Shown: positions 8,357 through 15,613, counted from the first letter of the stretch. The stretch is 17,146 nt of DNA from CALMKX01 sp044869955 (GCA_044869955.1 JBIOYC010000301.1:1-17146); one strand, 5' to 3'. The notes: generated from the sequence alone by a model not told the origin. Numbers and translations are program-made.

Positions 8357-8560
8357 GGGTGGTCCTCAGGAGGAGACGACGCCCCTTGATGAGCTGAACA
8401 GAGCCCCCAACAAGCCCGGACCCAAGGGAAGGGGAGTGAGAATCTCCCGCCGCCCCGCGACTGTGAACGGGACGAAAGCCCTACGACGCCACTGTCCCTG
8501 TCGGGATGGGAAGGCAGGGTGAGTAGGAAGACCGGAAGCCAGGAGACCTGGTCCGAGGCT
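8357..8560 (+). ncRNA. Cobalamin riboswitch
   Basis: Conserved elements occur in canonical order. They are GGTCCT near 8361, AGGGAA at 8425, a P3-type hairpin (GGGAG, loop, CTCCC), and GCCGCCCCGCGACTGTGAA matching the 'GCTGCCCCCGCAACTGTAA' block. GCCACTG...GGGAAGGC follows (8488-8515), and then a B12 box AGCCAGGAGACCTG at 8537-8550. This aptamer family binds adenosyl- or hydroxocobalamin and usually represses the downstream genes when ligand is bound. It lies directly upstream of a BtuB-like receptor and B12 assembly genes, as expected. The 3' half is certain. The 5' edge is approximate, because the interval between GGTCCT and AGGGAA is longer than in the E. coli btuB riboswitch as I remember it. 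Confidence 0.95.
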
Positions 8561-8577
8561 GTCAACCGCAACCCCTA

Positions 8578-8600
8578 TTTCCTCGTGGGAGGAAAGGAGG
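8578..8600 (+). promoter_or_regulatory. btuB: Hairpin overlapping the btuB ribosome-binding site (possible expression platform)
   Basis: A perfect 7-bp stem (TTTCCTC at 8578-8584 with GAGGAAA at 8589-8595, loop GTGG) runs into the Shine-Dalgarno sequence AAAGGAGG (8593-8600), which sits 6 nt before the ATG. It lies just after the B12 box. The overlap suggests translational control by masking the ribosome site. There is no U-tract, which argues against an intrinsic terminator here. How the stem couples to ligand binding is inferred. Confidence 0.45.
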
Positions 8601-8606
8601 TCCAGC

Positions 8607-10445
8607 ATGCGCCTCGCAGTCCGGCCGGCGACCGTCTTCGCCATCGCGCTTCTACTCCCTCTCGCCGAAGCCTCCTCGCAGACCACCGTCAGCGAGGAGA
8701 TCACCGTCACCGCCAACCGCACCGAGGTTCCTCTCGCGGCGACCGGCAGCTCCGTCACGCTGATCCAGCGGGAGGAGATCGAGCGCCGCCACCAGGCGAC
8801 CGTCCTCGAGCTGCTGCGCACCGTGCCCGGGCTCGAGGTGGTCCAGACCGGGGGCCCCGGGCGGATCACCAGCGTCTTCATCCGTGGCGGCGACTCCGCC
8901 CACACCCTGGTGCTGGTGGACGGCGTACGCGTCAACAGCACCTCCTCGGGCGGCTTCGACTTCGCCAACCTGAAGACCGACGACGTCGAGCGCATCGAGG
9001 TCGTGCGCGGGCCCCAGAGCACCCTCTACGGCTCCGAGGCCATGGCCGGTGTGGTCAGCATCACCACCCGGCGAGGCCGTGGCGAGCCCGAGGGATGGGC
9101 CGAGGTCGAAGGCGGCACGGACGACTTCCGCCAGCTGCGGGCCGGGGTCACGGGCGCCCTGGATCGCAGCGACTTCTCGCTCGCCCTCGGCCATCTCCAC
9201 ACTGGCGGGCTCTCCACCGCCAGCGAGCGCCGGGGCAACACGGAGGAGGATCCCAGCACGAGCCTCAGCGCCTCGGCCCGCGTGGGTCTCGGCTTTGGGG
9301 AGGACAGCCGGATCGACCTCACGGCGGTCTACGTCGACGCCGACACGGACCTCGACGGCTTCGATTTCGCCGTCGGACCGGTCGACGATCCGAACGCCGA
9401 GCAGACCAGCCGCACTCTCACTTCCCGCCTGCAACTGGAAACCAGCCCAGCCTCCTGGTGGCGCCAGACGCTGGCGGCGGCGGTGGCGGACGAGCGCCTC
9501 GAAGGCGAGGACCCGGACACTCTGTTCAACAACTTCGCCATCGACGGGCGCAGCACTCAGCTCACCAGCCAGTCCGACCTCACGCTCGCCGGCAACAACC
9601 TGCTCACGGTGGGCTTGCAGTACGAGGATCGCGAGACCGACAACCACGGGACCTTCGACGGCTCGACCACGCTGTGGTCCGGCTTCGTTCAGGACCAGTG
9701 GTCCTGGCGCGATCGCCTCTTCCTGACCGGCAGCCTGCGACATGACGACCACTCCCAGTTCGGCGGCGAGACCACCTACCGGGTGACGGCCCTGCACCAG
9801 CTTGGCGGCGGCCCTCGCCTGCGCGCCAGCTTCGGTACCGGCTTCCGCGCACCGAGCCTCAACGAGCTGCACTTTCCCGGATTCGGCAACCCCGAGCTGA
9901 AGCCCGAGACCAGCCGGGGCTTCGACGTCGGCATCGAGCAGGACCTGCCCGGGCAGGGCCTGACCCTGGGCGCTACCTACTTCTCGACTGCCTACCGCGA
10001 CCTCATCGCCTTCGATCTCGCCACCTTCCTCGCCAACAACGTCGCCGAGGCCGACGTCGAGGGCGTGGAGGTGAGCCTCAGCTACGCGCCGCTCGCCGCC
10101 CTCAAGCTCAACCTCTCGCACCTCTACACCGACAGCGAGAACCTCGACACCGGCCGGCCCCTGGCCCGCCGGCCGCGCAACCGCTCGACGGCAGCCGTCT
10201 TCTTCGACGCCGGCGGGCGCCTGGACGGCACCCTGACCGTGATCTCGGTGCGCGACCGCATCGACTCGGACGGCGCGACGATGGACGACTATCTGCGCGT
10301 CGATCTCACCCTCGACTATCCGTGGGGCGAGCGCTTCAAGGTCTTCGCGCGGGTTGGCAACCTGCTCGACGAGGACTACGAAGAGGTACCGGGCTTCACC
10401 TCGCCCGGCCTCCAGGTCTCTCTCGGGCTGCGCGCCCGCCTCTGA
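8607..10445 (+). CDS. btuB: TonB-dependent outer-membrane vitamin B12 receptor, BtuB-like
   Basis: The protein has 612 residues. ATG at 8607 follows the strong AAAGGAGG site. A signal peptide (about 1-24) is followed by a TonB-box-like EEITVTA (30-36). The plug domain (about 40-155) has the typical FIRGGDSAHTLVLVDGVRVN and VERIEVVRGPQSTLYGSEA blocks. A beta-barrel fills the rest, with late strands containing RVGNLLDEDYEEVPGF near 583-598. It ends in L rather than the usual terminal aromatic. The length matches E. coli BtuB. Such receptors import cobalamin or cobinamide through the outer membrane using TonB energy. Substrate is assigned from the riboswitch and the cob genes, because the fold alone does not fix it. 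First gene of the operon; cobU starts 34 bp after its stop. Confidence 0.9.
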   Translation: MRLAVRPATVFAIALLLPLAEASSQTTVSEEITVTANRTEVPLAATGSSVTLIQREEIERRHQATVLELLRTVPGLEVVQTGGPGRITSVFIRGGDSAHTLVLVDGVRVNSTSSGGFDFANLKTDDVERIEVVRGPQSTLYGSEAMAGVVSITTRRGRGEPEGWAEVEGGTDDFRQLRAGVTGALDRSDFSLALGHLHTGGLSTASERRGNTEEDPSTSLSASARVGLGFGEDSRIDLTAVYVDADTDLDGFDFAVGPVDDPNAEQTSRTLTSRLQLETSPASWWRQTLAAAVADERLEGEDPDTLFNNFAIDGRSTQLTSQSDLTLAGNNLLTVGLQYEDRETDNHGTFDGSTTLWSGFVQDQWSWRDRLFLTGSLRHDDHSQFGGETTYRVTALHQLGGGPRLRASFGTGFRAPSLNELHFPGFGNPELKPETSRGFDVGIEQDLPGQGLTLGATYFSTAYRDLIAFDLATFLANNVAEADVEGVEVSLSYAPLAALKLNLSHLYTDSENLDTGRPLARRPRNRSTAAVFFDAGGRLDGTLTVISVRDRIDSDGATMDDYLRVDLTLDYPWGERFKVFARVGNLLDEDYEEVPGFTSPGLQVSLGLRARL

Positions 10446-10479
10446 TCCAGATGGCGAGCAGAGCCGCTGGAGCAGCGCC

Positions 10480-11013
10480 GTGCTCACCCTGATCACGGGG
10501 GGCGCGCGGTCAGGCAAGAGTCGTTACGGGCTCGCCCTGGCCGCGCGCTACGCGCGCCCCGCCGTCATCGCCACCGCCGAGGCATTCGACGGCGAGATGC
10601 GGCGGCGGATCGAAACGCATCGGCGGGAGCGGGGCGCTCTCTTCCACACCGTCGAGGAGCCCCGTGACCTGGCGGGCGCCCTGCACGCCCTGCCGGCGGG
10701 AACGGACGTCGCGGTGATCGACTGCCTGACGGTGTGGTTGGGCAACCTCAGCTTTGGCGCGCCCCCCTCCGCGGACCTGGCCGATCCCCGGTCATTCGAG
10801 GAGGTCGGGCGCTTCCTCGCCTTCCTCGCCGCCGGCTCGAGCTTCGACCTCGTCGCCGTCACCAACGAGGTGGGGATGGGCATCGTGCCGGCGGAGCCCG
10901 CGACGCGAGCCTTCCGGGACCTCGCGGGCCGGGTCAACCAGCAGGTGGCGTCGATCGCCGATCGGGTCGTCCTGATGGTCAGCGGCCTGCCGCTCGAGGT
11001 CAAGCGAGCCTGA
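10480..11013 (+). CDS. cobU: Adenosylcobinamide kinase / adenosylcobinamide-phosphate guanylyltransferase
   Basis: The protein has 177 residues from GTG at 10480, chosen because GGAG lies 7 nt upstream and the P-loop then sits at the extreme N-terminus as in the family. Upstream in-frame codons only shadow btuB. Motifs are P-loop GGARSGKS (7-14), ATAEAFDGEM with RRRIETHRRER (H47 matches the histidine guanylylated in Salmonella CobU), VIDCLTVWLGNL, and VTNEVGMGIVPAEP near residue 127. The enzyme phosphorylates adenosylcobinamide and then makes adenosyl-GDP-cobinamide, the substrate of CobS, in the cytoplasm. The length is normal (about 180). The next gene starts 2 bp after its stop, indicating tight coupling. 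Confidence 0.95.
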   Translation: MLTLITGGARSGKSRYGLALAARYARPAVIATAEAFDGEMRRRIETHRRERGALFHTVEEPRDLAGALHALPAGTDVAVIDCLTVWLGNLSFGAPPSADLADPRSFEEVGRFLAFLAAGSSFDLVAVTNEVGMGIVPAEPATRAFRDLAGRVNQQVASIADRVVLMVSGLPLEVKRA

Positions 11014-11015
11014 GC

Positions 11016-11924
11016 ATGGAGAAAGGGCCTGCTCGTTCACGGTGTCTGGCCGGGCTCCTGCTCTTCGGCCGGCACCTGCTCTTCGGCTGGCTCCTCGCGA
11101 GCGGTGTGGTGCCGGCGGGAGCGGAGAGCCCATCTCCGCGGCGGATCATCTCGCTGGCGCCATCGCTCACCGAGGTGCTCTTCGCCGTCGGAGCCGGCGC
11201 TCAGGTCGTCGGCGTGACCGAGTTCTGCAACTACCCGCCCGAGGCCGCGGCGCGGCCCAAGGTGGGAGGGATCACGCCCGATACCATCAACCTGGAGCGC
11301 ATCCTGGAGCTGGCGCCGGACCTGGTGCTCAGCAGCGGGGATGGGCAAGACCCGGCCCTCGCCAACCTGGCTCGACTCGGCATCGCCACTCGCGTCCTGC
11401 CGGCGGAGAGCCTCGAGGAGGTGATGGGCACGATCGACGAGGTGGGAGCGCTCAGCGGGCACGCCGAACGGGCGCGCCGCCTGCGTGCCGAGCTGGAGGG
11501 CCGGGTCGACCGAATCCGAGGGCTCGTCTCCCGCCTGCCTACGCCTCGCGTTCGAGTCTTCTACCAGGTGTGGGACCGCCCCTTGATGACGACCGGTCGC
11601 TCCTACGTGAGCGAGCTGATCGAGATCGCGGGCGGCGAGAACGTCTTCGGCGACCTGACCCAGGCCTTTCCGCAGGTCAGCGAGGAGGCCGTGTTGGTGC
11701 GCGATCCCGAGGTGATCCTGATCCCGAGCCAGCACCGCGAGCCGGTCCGACTCGAGGACGTCCGGCGCCGGCCGGGATGGGACCGCCTCTCGGCTGTCCG
11801 CTCGGGGCGGGTCCACCTGTTGCCCGGTGACCCGATCTCCCGCCCGGGCCCACGCCTCGTCGAGGTGCTCGAGACCATGGCCAGGCTCCTGCACCCCGAG
11901 CTTTTCACGGAGGTTCCTCGATGA
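11016..11924 (+). CDS. btuF: Periplasmic cobalamin-binding protein, BtuF-like
   Basis: The protein has 302 residues. ATG at 11016 lies 2 bp after the cobU stop. A signal peptide of about 36 residues ends AGA-E, with no lipobox cysteine in place. The mature protein shows the two-lobed helical-backbone metal/B12 receptor pattern: RRIISLAPSLTEVLFAVGAG, then VVGVTEFCNYPPEA and LAPDLVLSS. The second lobe carries VFYQVWDRPLMTTGRSYVSE and a DPEVILIPS strand. The family delivers cobalamin to the BtuCD transporter, or related ligands to similar ABC importers. No permease or ATPase gene is in the window, so these must lie elsewhere. A haem or siderophore ligand is possible for the fold, but position inside a riboswitch-led B12 operon makes corrinoid much more likely. 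Its last four bases form the ATGA overlap with cobT. Confidence 0.9.
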   Translation: MEKGPARSRCLAGLLLFGRHLLFGWLLASGVVPAGAESPSPRRIISLAPSLTEVLFAVGAGAQVVGVTEFCNYPPEAAARPKVGGITPDTINLERILELAPDLVLSSGDGQDPALANLARLGIATRVLPAESLEEVMGTIDEVGALSGHAERARRLRAELEGRVDRIRGLVSRLPTPRVRVFYQVWDRPLMTTGRSYVSELIEIAGGENVFGDLTQAFPQVSEEAVLVRDPEVILIPSQHREPVRLEDVRRRPGWDRLSAVRSGRVHLLPGDPISRPGPRLVEVLETMARLLHPELFTEVPR

Positions 11925-12934
11925 TCACCCAGGACCAGGCGCAGCAGCATCTCGACCGTCTCACCAAGCCTCCGGGCAGCCTCGGGCGGCTCGAGGCGCT
12001 CGCCGCCCGGCTGTGCGCCATCCAGGGCTCGCTCGCGCCCGAGACCCGCCCCCGCCGGCTGGTCGTCTTCGCGGCCGACCATGGCGTGGTCGAGGAAGGA
12101 GTCAGCGCCTGGCCCTCGGTGGTGACCGCGCTGATGATCGACAACATCCTCGCGGGAGGGGCCGCCTCGAGCGTGCTGGCGCGTACGACCGACACCGAGC
12201 TGGTGCTGGTCGACGCCGGCTCTCTCGCCGGTCCGCGCCCACCGCGCCCGGACTACCGGCACGCGGCGGTCCGTGCGGGGGCGCGCAACCTCGCGCGGGA
12301 GCCGGCGCTGACTCTCGAGGAGTGGGAGCTCGCGATCGCCTTGGGGCGCGGCGAAGCCGAGCGGGCCCGGCGTGAAGGAGCGAAGGTGGTGGCGGCGGGG
12401 GAGATGGGGATCGGCAACTCGACGCCGGCGGCCTGCCTGGCCTCGCTCCTCCTCGAGCTGCCGGCGGAGCGCACCGCCGGCCGCGGCGCCGGCGCCGACG
12501 ACCCCACCCTCGCGCGCAAGCGCCAAGTGGTTTCCGCCGCAGTGGAGCGCGCCCGAGGCTGGTTCGACGACGAGCCGAAGAGGGCCCTGGCGAGCGTGGC
12601 GGGGTGCGAGATCGCGGCCATCACGGGGTTCTTCCTCGCCGCTGCCGAGCTCGGGCTCACCATCGTCCTCGACGGCTTCATCGCTTCGGCGGCCGCCCTG
12701 GCGGCGGAGCACCTCCGGCCCGGCACCGCGGCCAGCATGGTGGCGGCCCACCGCTCGGCCGAGCCCGGCCACGGAGCCGTGCTCGACGCCCTCGGGCTCG
12801 AGCCCCTGCTCGACTGGCAGATGCGCCTGGGCGAAGGCACCGCCGCCTTGCTGGCCATGCCCCTGCTCGACGCCGCCGCGGCGATCCTCCGCGAGATGGC
12901 GACCTTCGAGCAGATCGGCATCGAGCGGGGTTGA
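11921..12934 (+). CDS. cobT: Nicotinate-nucleotide--dimethylbenzimidazole phosphoribosyltransferase
   Basis: The protein has 337 residues. ATG at 11921 overlaps the btuF stop as ATGA. Family blocks are LTKPPGSLGRLEALAARLC (14-32), VFAADHGVVEEGVSAWP (from about 49), GEMGIGNSTPAA (about 158-169), GRGAGADDPTLARKR, and near the C-terminus RLGEGTAALLA. E305 in the last block corresponds to the catalytic glutamate of Salmonella CobT. The enzyme transfers phosphoribose from nicotinate mononucleotide to a lower-ligand base, giving alpha-ribazole 5'-phosphate. No dimethylbenzimidazole biosynthesis gene is nearby, so the base may be taken up or made elsewhere. The length is near the usual 350. Confidence 0.95.
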   Translation: MITQDQAQQHLDRLTKPPGSLGRLEALAARLCAIQGSLAPETRPRRLVVFAADHGVVEEGVSAWPSVVTALMIDNILAGGAASSVLARTTDTELVLVDAGSLAGPRPPRPDYRHAAVRAGARNLAREPALTLEEWELAIALGRGEAERARREGAKVVAAGEMGIGNSTPAACLASLLLELPAERTAGRGAGADDPTLARKRQVVSAAVERARGWFDDEPKRALASVAGCEIAAITGFFLAAAELGLTIVLDGFIASAAALAAEHLRPGTAASMVAAHRSAEPGHGAVLDALGLEPLLDWQMRLGEGTAALLAMPLLDAAAAILREMATFEQIGIERG

Positions 12935-12942
12935 GGGAAGCC

Positions 12943-13704
12943 GTGCGTGCCTTCCTGTTGAGCGTGCAGTTCCTGACCCGCCTGCCGGTGCCGGGCGGAA
13001 GCCGCCCGGTCGAGCCCGCCGCCCTGGCCCGAGCTGCCGTCTTCTTTCCCCTGGTCGGCGGCGGGATCGGGCTCTTCACCGCCGGGATCGTCTGGCTCGC
13101 GAGCCATGCCTGGCCGCTGCCCGTCGCGGTCTGGGTCGCCCTCGCAGCCGAGGCCCTCTTGACCGGTGCCCTCCACGAGGACGCCGTCGCCGACTTCTGC
13201 GACGCTTTCGGCGGCGGCGAGGATCGCGAGGGGATCCGTCGCATCCTCAAGGACAGCCGCATCGGCAGCTACGGCGCCCTGGGCCTCGGCCTGGCGGTGC
13301 TGCTTCGCGGCTCGGCGATGGCGGCCCTGCCGGCCGAGGTCCTGCTGGGCGCGATCGTCGCGGCGAGCACCCTCGGCCGCTGGGCGATGGTGGTCCTGAT
13401 GCGCTTGCTGCCGCCTCCCGCGGACCAGCCCAGCCTGGCACGGGACTTTGGAGGTCGACTCTCCCTCGGCGGTCTCGCGGCCGCGACCCTGCTGGCGATC
13501 CCGGGCACCGTGGCCCTCGGGCTCGGCCGACCGTGGCACCTGCTCGTGGCGCTGGTCCTGCTGATGGCGCTCCTCCTCGTCGCTCGCCGCTACCTGCGGC
13601 GCCGGCTGGGCGGCGCCACTGGCGACTGCCTGGGAGCGGTGGGCTACGCGGGCCAGTTGATCGTCCTGCTGGCCGCGCTCTGGCACCCGAGCGGGGGGCC
13701 GTGA
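12943..13704 (+). CDS. cobS: Adenosylcobinamide-GDP ribazoletransferase (cobalamin synthase)
   Basis: The protein has 253 residues from GTG at 12943, with GAGGGA just upstream overlapping the end of cobT; an in-frame TTG at 12931 is a weaker alternative. It is a polytopic membrane protein. FLLSVQFLTRLPVP opens the chain. The metal and substrate motif is HEDAVADFCDAFGGG (H78, D80, D84, D87), followed by KDSRIGSYG (103-111). The usual H-x-D-G glycine is alanine here, a mild change. Hydrophobic helices fill the C-terminal half. The enzyme joins adenosyl-GDP-cobinamide to alpha-ribazole (phosphate) at the inner membrane. Its stop overlaps the cobC start as GTGA. Confidence 0.95.
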   Translation: MRAFLLSVQFLTRLPVPGGSRPVEPAALARAAVFFPLVGGGIGLFTAGIVWLASHAWPLPVAVWVALAAEALLTGALHEDAVADFCDAFGGGEDREGIRRILKDSRIGSYGALGLGLAVLLRGSAMAALPAEVLLGAIVAASTLGRWAMVVLMRLLPPPADQPSLARDFGGRLSLGGLAAATLLAIPGTVALGLGRPWHLLVALVLLMALLLVARRYLRRRLGGATGDCLGAVGYAGQLIVLLAALWHPSGGP

Positions 13705-14246
13705 GCCGCCGCGTGCTCCTGGTCCGTCACGGCGAGCCGCACCCCCGGTGGCGAGGCGTCTGCTACGGCCAGACGGAGGTCGGCCTCAGCCGGCGGGGCC
13801 AGACCCAGAGCCGGCGCGCGGCCGAGCGGCTCGCCGCCGAGCCGATCACGGCGCTCTACTCGAGCGACCTGCGCCGGGCACGCTACCTGGCTGACCTCCT
13901 CGCCGTGGCCTGCGGGCTCGAGGTGATCGAGGAGCCTCTCCTGCGCGAACGGTGCTTCGGAGGCTGGGAGGGCCGCGGCTGGGACGAGATCCACGCCGAA
14001 ACCGGCTCGGCGATGAACGGCCTCCTCCTCGATCCGGAAGGGTTTCGCCCGCCGGGCGGCGAGTCCACCGCCGAGCTGGCACAGCGGGTCCTCTCGTGGT
14101 GCCGGCGGCTGCCGCCCCACGGCCTGGTGGTCGCCGTCAGTCACGGCGGGCCGATCGCCGCCCTGCGCGGCTCGCGCCTCGGCCTACCGGTGCCGGCCTG
14201 GTTGGACCTGGTTCCCGGATTCGGCGAGATCGTCGAGGTGAGCTAG
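13701..14246 (+). CDS. cobC: Alpha-ribazole phosphatase-like histidine phosphatase
   Basis: The protein has 181 residues. GTG at 13701 overlaps the cobS stop. The frame is open far upstream, but only as a shadow of cobT/cobS. Histidine-phosphatase signature residues are LVRHGEP (R9, H10), SSDLRRA, LRERCFGGWEG (E83) and VSHGGPIAALR (H148). The enzyme removes phosphate from alpha-ribazole-5'-phosphate or adenosylcobalamin-5'-phosphate, the last step of the nucleotide-loop pathway. The phosphoglycerate-mutase superfamily is broad, so the specific role rests on operon position after cobS. Last gene of the operon; no terminator is visible before the convergent tRNA-Gly. Confidence 0.88.
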   Translation: MSRRVLLVRHGEPHPRWRGVCYGQTEVGLSRRGQTQSRRAAERLAAEPITALYSSDLRRARYLADLLAVACGLEVIEEPLLRERCFGGWEGRGWDEIHAETGSAMNGLLLDPEGFRPPGGESTAELAQRVLSWCRRLPPHGLVVAVSHGGPIAALRGSRLGLPVPAWLDLVPGFGEIVEVS

Positions 14247-14264
14247 AGGCTGAGGGCTTCGGAA

Positions 14265-14339
14265 TGGAGCGGGAGACGGGATTCGAACCCGCGACCAACA
14301 GCTTGGAAGGCTGTGACTCTACCCCTGAGTTACTCCCGC
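14265..14339 (-). tRNA. tRNA-Gly (anticodon TCC)
   Basis: The acceptor stem GCGGGAG pairs with CTCCCGC, followed by discriminator T and an encoded CCA. The anticodon stem ACAGC/GCTGT closes loop CTTCCAA, which reads TCC. The T-loop is GGTTCGAATCC. It is 75 nt long with all arms present. Confidence 0.97.
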
Positions 14340-14401
14340 TTGCGAGACGGCGGCGGTCGATGCGGAGAGGACAGTCGGTGAAAACGTGATCGGAAAAGTG
14401 A

Positions 14402-14488
14402 TGGTGGAGGCGGATGGATTTGAACCACCGTAGGGCTTAGCCCGGCAGATTTACAGTCTGCTGCCATTGACCGCTCGGCCACGCCTCC
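14402..14488 (-). tRNA. tRNA-Tyr (anticodon GTA)
   Basis: The acceptor stem GGAGGCG pairs with CGCCTCC, followed by A and an encoded CCA. The anticodon loop CTGTAAA on stem GCAGA/TCTGC reads GTA. A long variable arm (about CCGGGCTAAGCCCTACGG) gives 87 nt, as expected for class II tRNA-Tyr. It lies 62 bp upstream of tRNA-Gly. Confidence 0.97.
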
Positions 14489-14515
14489 AAGGAACTGTCA
14501 AAGAGGGCTCGATTC

Positions 14516-14590
14516 TGGAGCCGACACTCGGAATCGAACCGAGGACCTGCTGTTTACAAGACAGCTGCTCTACCCCTGAGCTATGCCGGC
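14516..14590 (-). tRNA. tRNA-Thr (anticodon TGT)
   Basis: The acceptor stem GCCGGCA pairs with TGTCGGC (one G-T pair), followed by T and an encoded CCA. The anticodon stem GCTGT/ACAGC closes loop CTTGTAA, which reads TGT. It is 75 nt long and the first tRNA of the cluster, 27 bp before tRNA-Tyr. Confidence 0.97.
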
Positions 14591-14608
14591 CGACCCGCCA
14601 GCCGAGAG

Positions 14609-14637
14609 AGTATACAGCAGCCCCTTGATGATGCCTA
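14609..14637 (-). promoter_or_regulatory. Promoter of the tRNA cluster
   Basis: On the minus strand TAGGCA (14637-14632) and TATACT (14614-14609) are exactly 17 bp apart. The -10 is near consensus and the -35 matches at 4 of 6 positions. Transcription would start near 14602, about 11 nt before tRNA-Thr. Confidence 0.65.
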
Positions 14638-14995
14638 TACCCACGGTCTAGAAGCTTTTGCCGCAGGCACTTACGCCGTAAACGCGACGCGGCGACCGGG
14701 CCGAGTCTCACCCTTCTCGGTCTTCCTTGTGGGCCTCTCGAGGGCCACCGAGGGTGGAATTAGGGTACGGATAGGGTACGGACTCGATCTCGACCTCCAC
14801 CCGAGGGCCGCTACTTCGCCTTCGTCGCCCCGTTTGACGACCACGTCCAGCTGGGCATCGAGTGCGGGGCCTAGTTTTCTTGGCAGACCGAGAGGCTCGA
14901 GGAACAGGCAGTCGGGTGCGCTCCCTTCGACTGCGTCCGGCGGAGCCGCTGCCGGGAGCGGAGCTGAGGGTTCTCTTCCAGGAGGCGGCGCTCCG
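14638..14995. other. Non-coding stretch with palindrome and tandem repeat
   Basis: No open frame here has a credible start, motif or family resemblance. The region holds an imperfect palindrome around 14716-14752: CTCGGT and ACCGAG as outer arms, GTGG/CCAC and CCTC/GAGG inside. It also holds an 11-bp tandem repeat at 14761-14782. It separates the tRNA promoter from the broken Rhs fragment and may be decayed coding sequence. Confidence 0.5.
14761..14782. repeat. 11-bp perfect tandem repeat (two copies)
   Basis: TAGGGTACGGA occurs twice head to tail with no mismatch, at 14761-14771 and 14772-14782. Confidence 0.9.
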
Positions 14996-15613
14996 TCAGG
15001 CGCCGCCGGTGTGGATCTCCTTGCGCCCGCTGTCGTGCTGGATCAGGTCCACGAGACCGTTGGGGTGATAGCTGATCTGGGTCTCGATGCCTTCGGTCGT
15101 CTCGGCGTCGAAGATCGCGTCGGACGAGATGGCGGTCAGGTAGCCGAAGGTGTAGGCGTGGTCCACCAGGCGGGTGGCCGTCCCGCTGGTGGCCGGATAG
15201 GTCAGGCCGGTGCGTTGGCCGAGGTCGTCCCAGTCCATGGCCAGCTGGAAGCTGGCCTGTTGCGTCGCACCGTCCAGGATCGTGGTCAGCCGAGAGCTGA
15301 GCCGCCCTCCCAGGCCAGCGTAGATGTTGCTCTCCGTGACCGCGTAGGTCTTGGGGATCTCCTGTCCGATCAGGGTCGCCAGGTCGACGTAGTTGTAGCG
15401 GGTGGCGGTCTCGAGCTTGCCGAGGCGCTTGTTGGTGCTCACGTTCGAGCTGCCATACGTGAGCACCTTGAGCGGTCGGGTGGTGGTGGGGCCGGTCACC
15501 TCGTGGACCTCGGTCAGGCGTTCGGCGAGATCGTACTCGAAGGTGAGAGTCGCCAAGCCGTCGACCTTGCGGTGGGCCTTGCCGCGGGCGGGCAGCGGCA
15601 TCCGAGCACGATT
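14996..15613 (-). pseudogene. Detached Rhs/YD-repeat protein fragment
   Basis: About 200 residues are open between a TGA at 15614-15616 and a TGA at 14996. YD-repeat character is clear: TFEYDLAERLTEVHEV, then LETATRYNYVDL, WDDLGQRTGLTYPAT, DHAYTFGYLTAISSD and ISYHPNGLVDLIQHDSGR. It begins abruptly with no signal peptide and no convincing ribosome site before the first ATG (15601). It stops in mid-repeat without the Rhs core, so it is a piece of a larger protein. Its end (ISYHPNGLVDLI) resembles the first visible residues of the neighbouring Rhs gene (ISYHPTGQVAQI), and the two share TGGGGTGATA at DNA level. It is most likely a remnant from duplication or recombination of an rhs gene. Confidence 0.7.

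Noticed and set aside
8652..10517. 621-codon minus-strand frame opposite btuB
   Set aside because: No motif, no signal peptide and low-complexity composition; the plus strand has unmistakable TonB-receptor blocks.
12253..13686. 477-codon minus-strand frame opposite cobT/cobS
   Set aside because: Shadow frame; cobT and cobS motifs on the plus strand are complete.
14451..14711. 86-codon minus-strand frame across tRNA-Thr and tRNA-Tyr
   Set aside because: The GRHSSGVEQLS-type peptide is a well-known false protein produced by translating tRNA genes.
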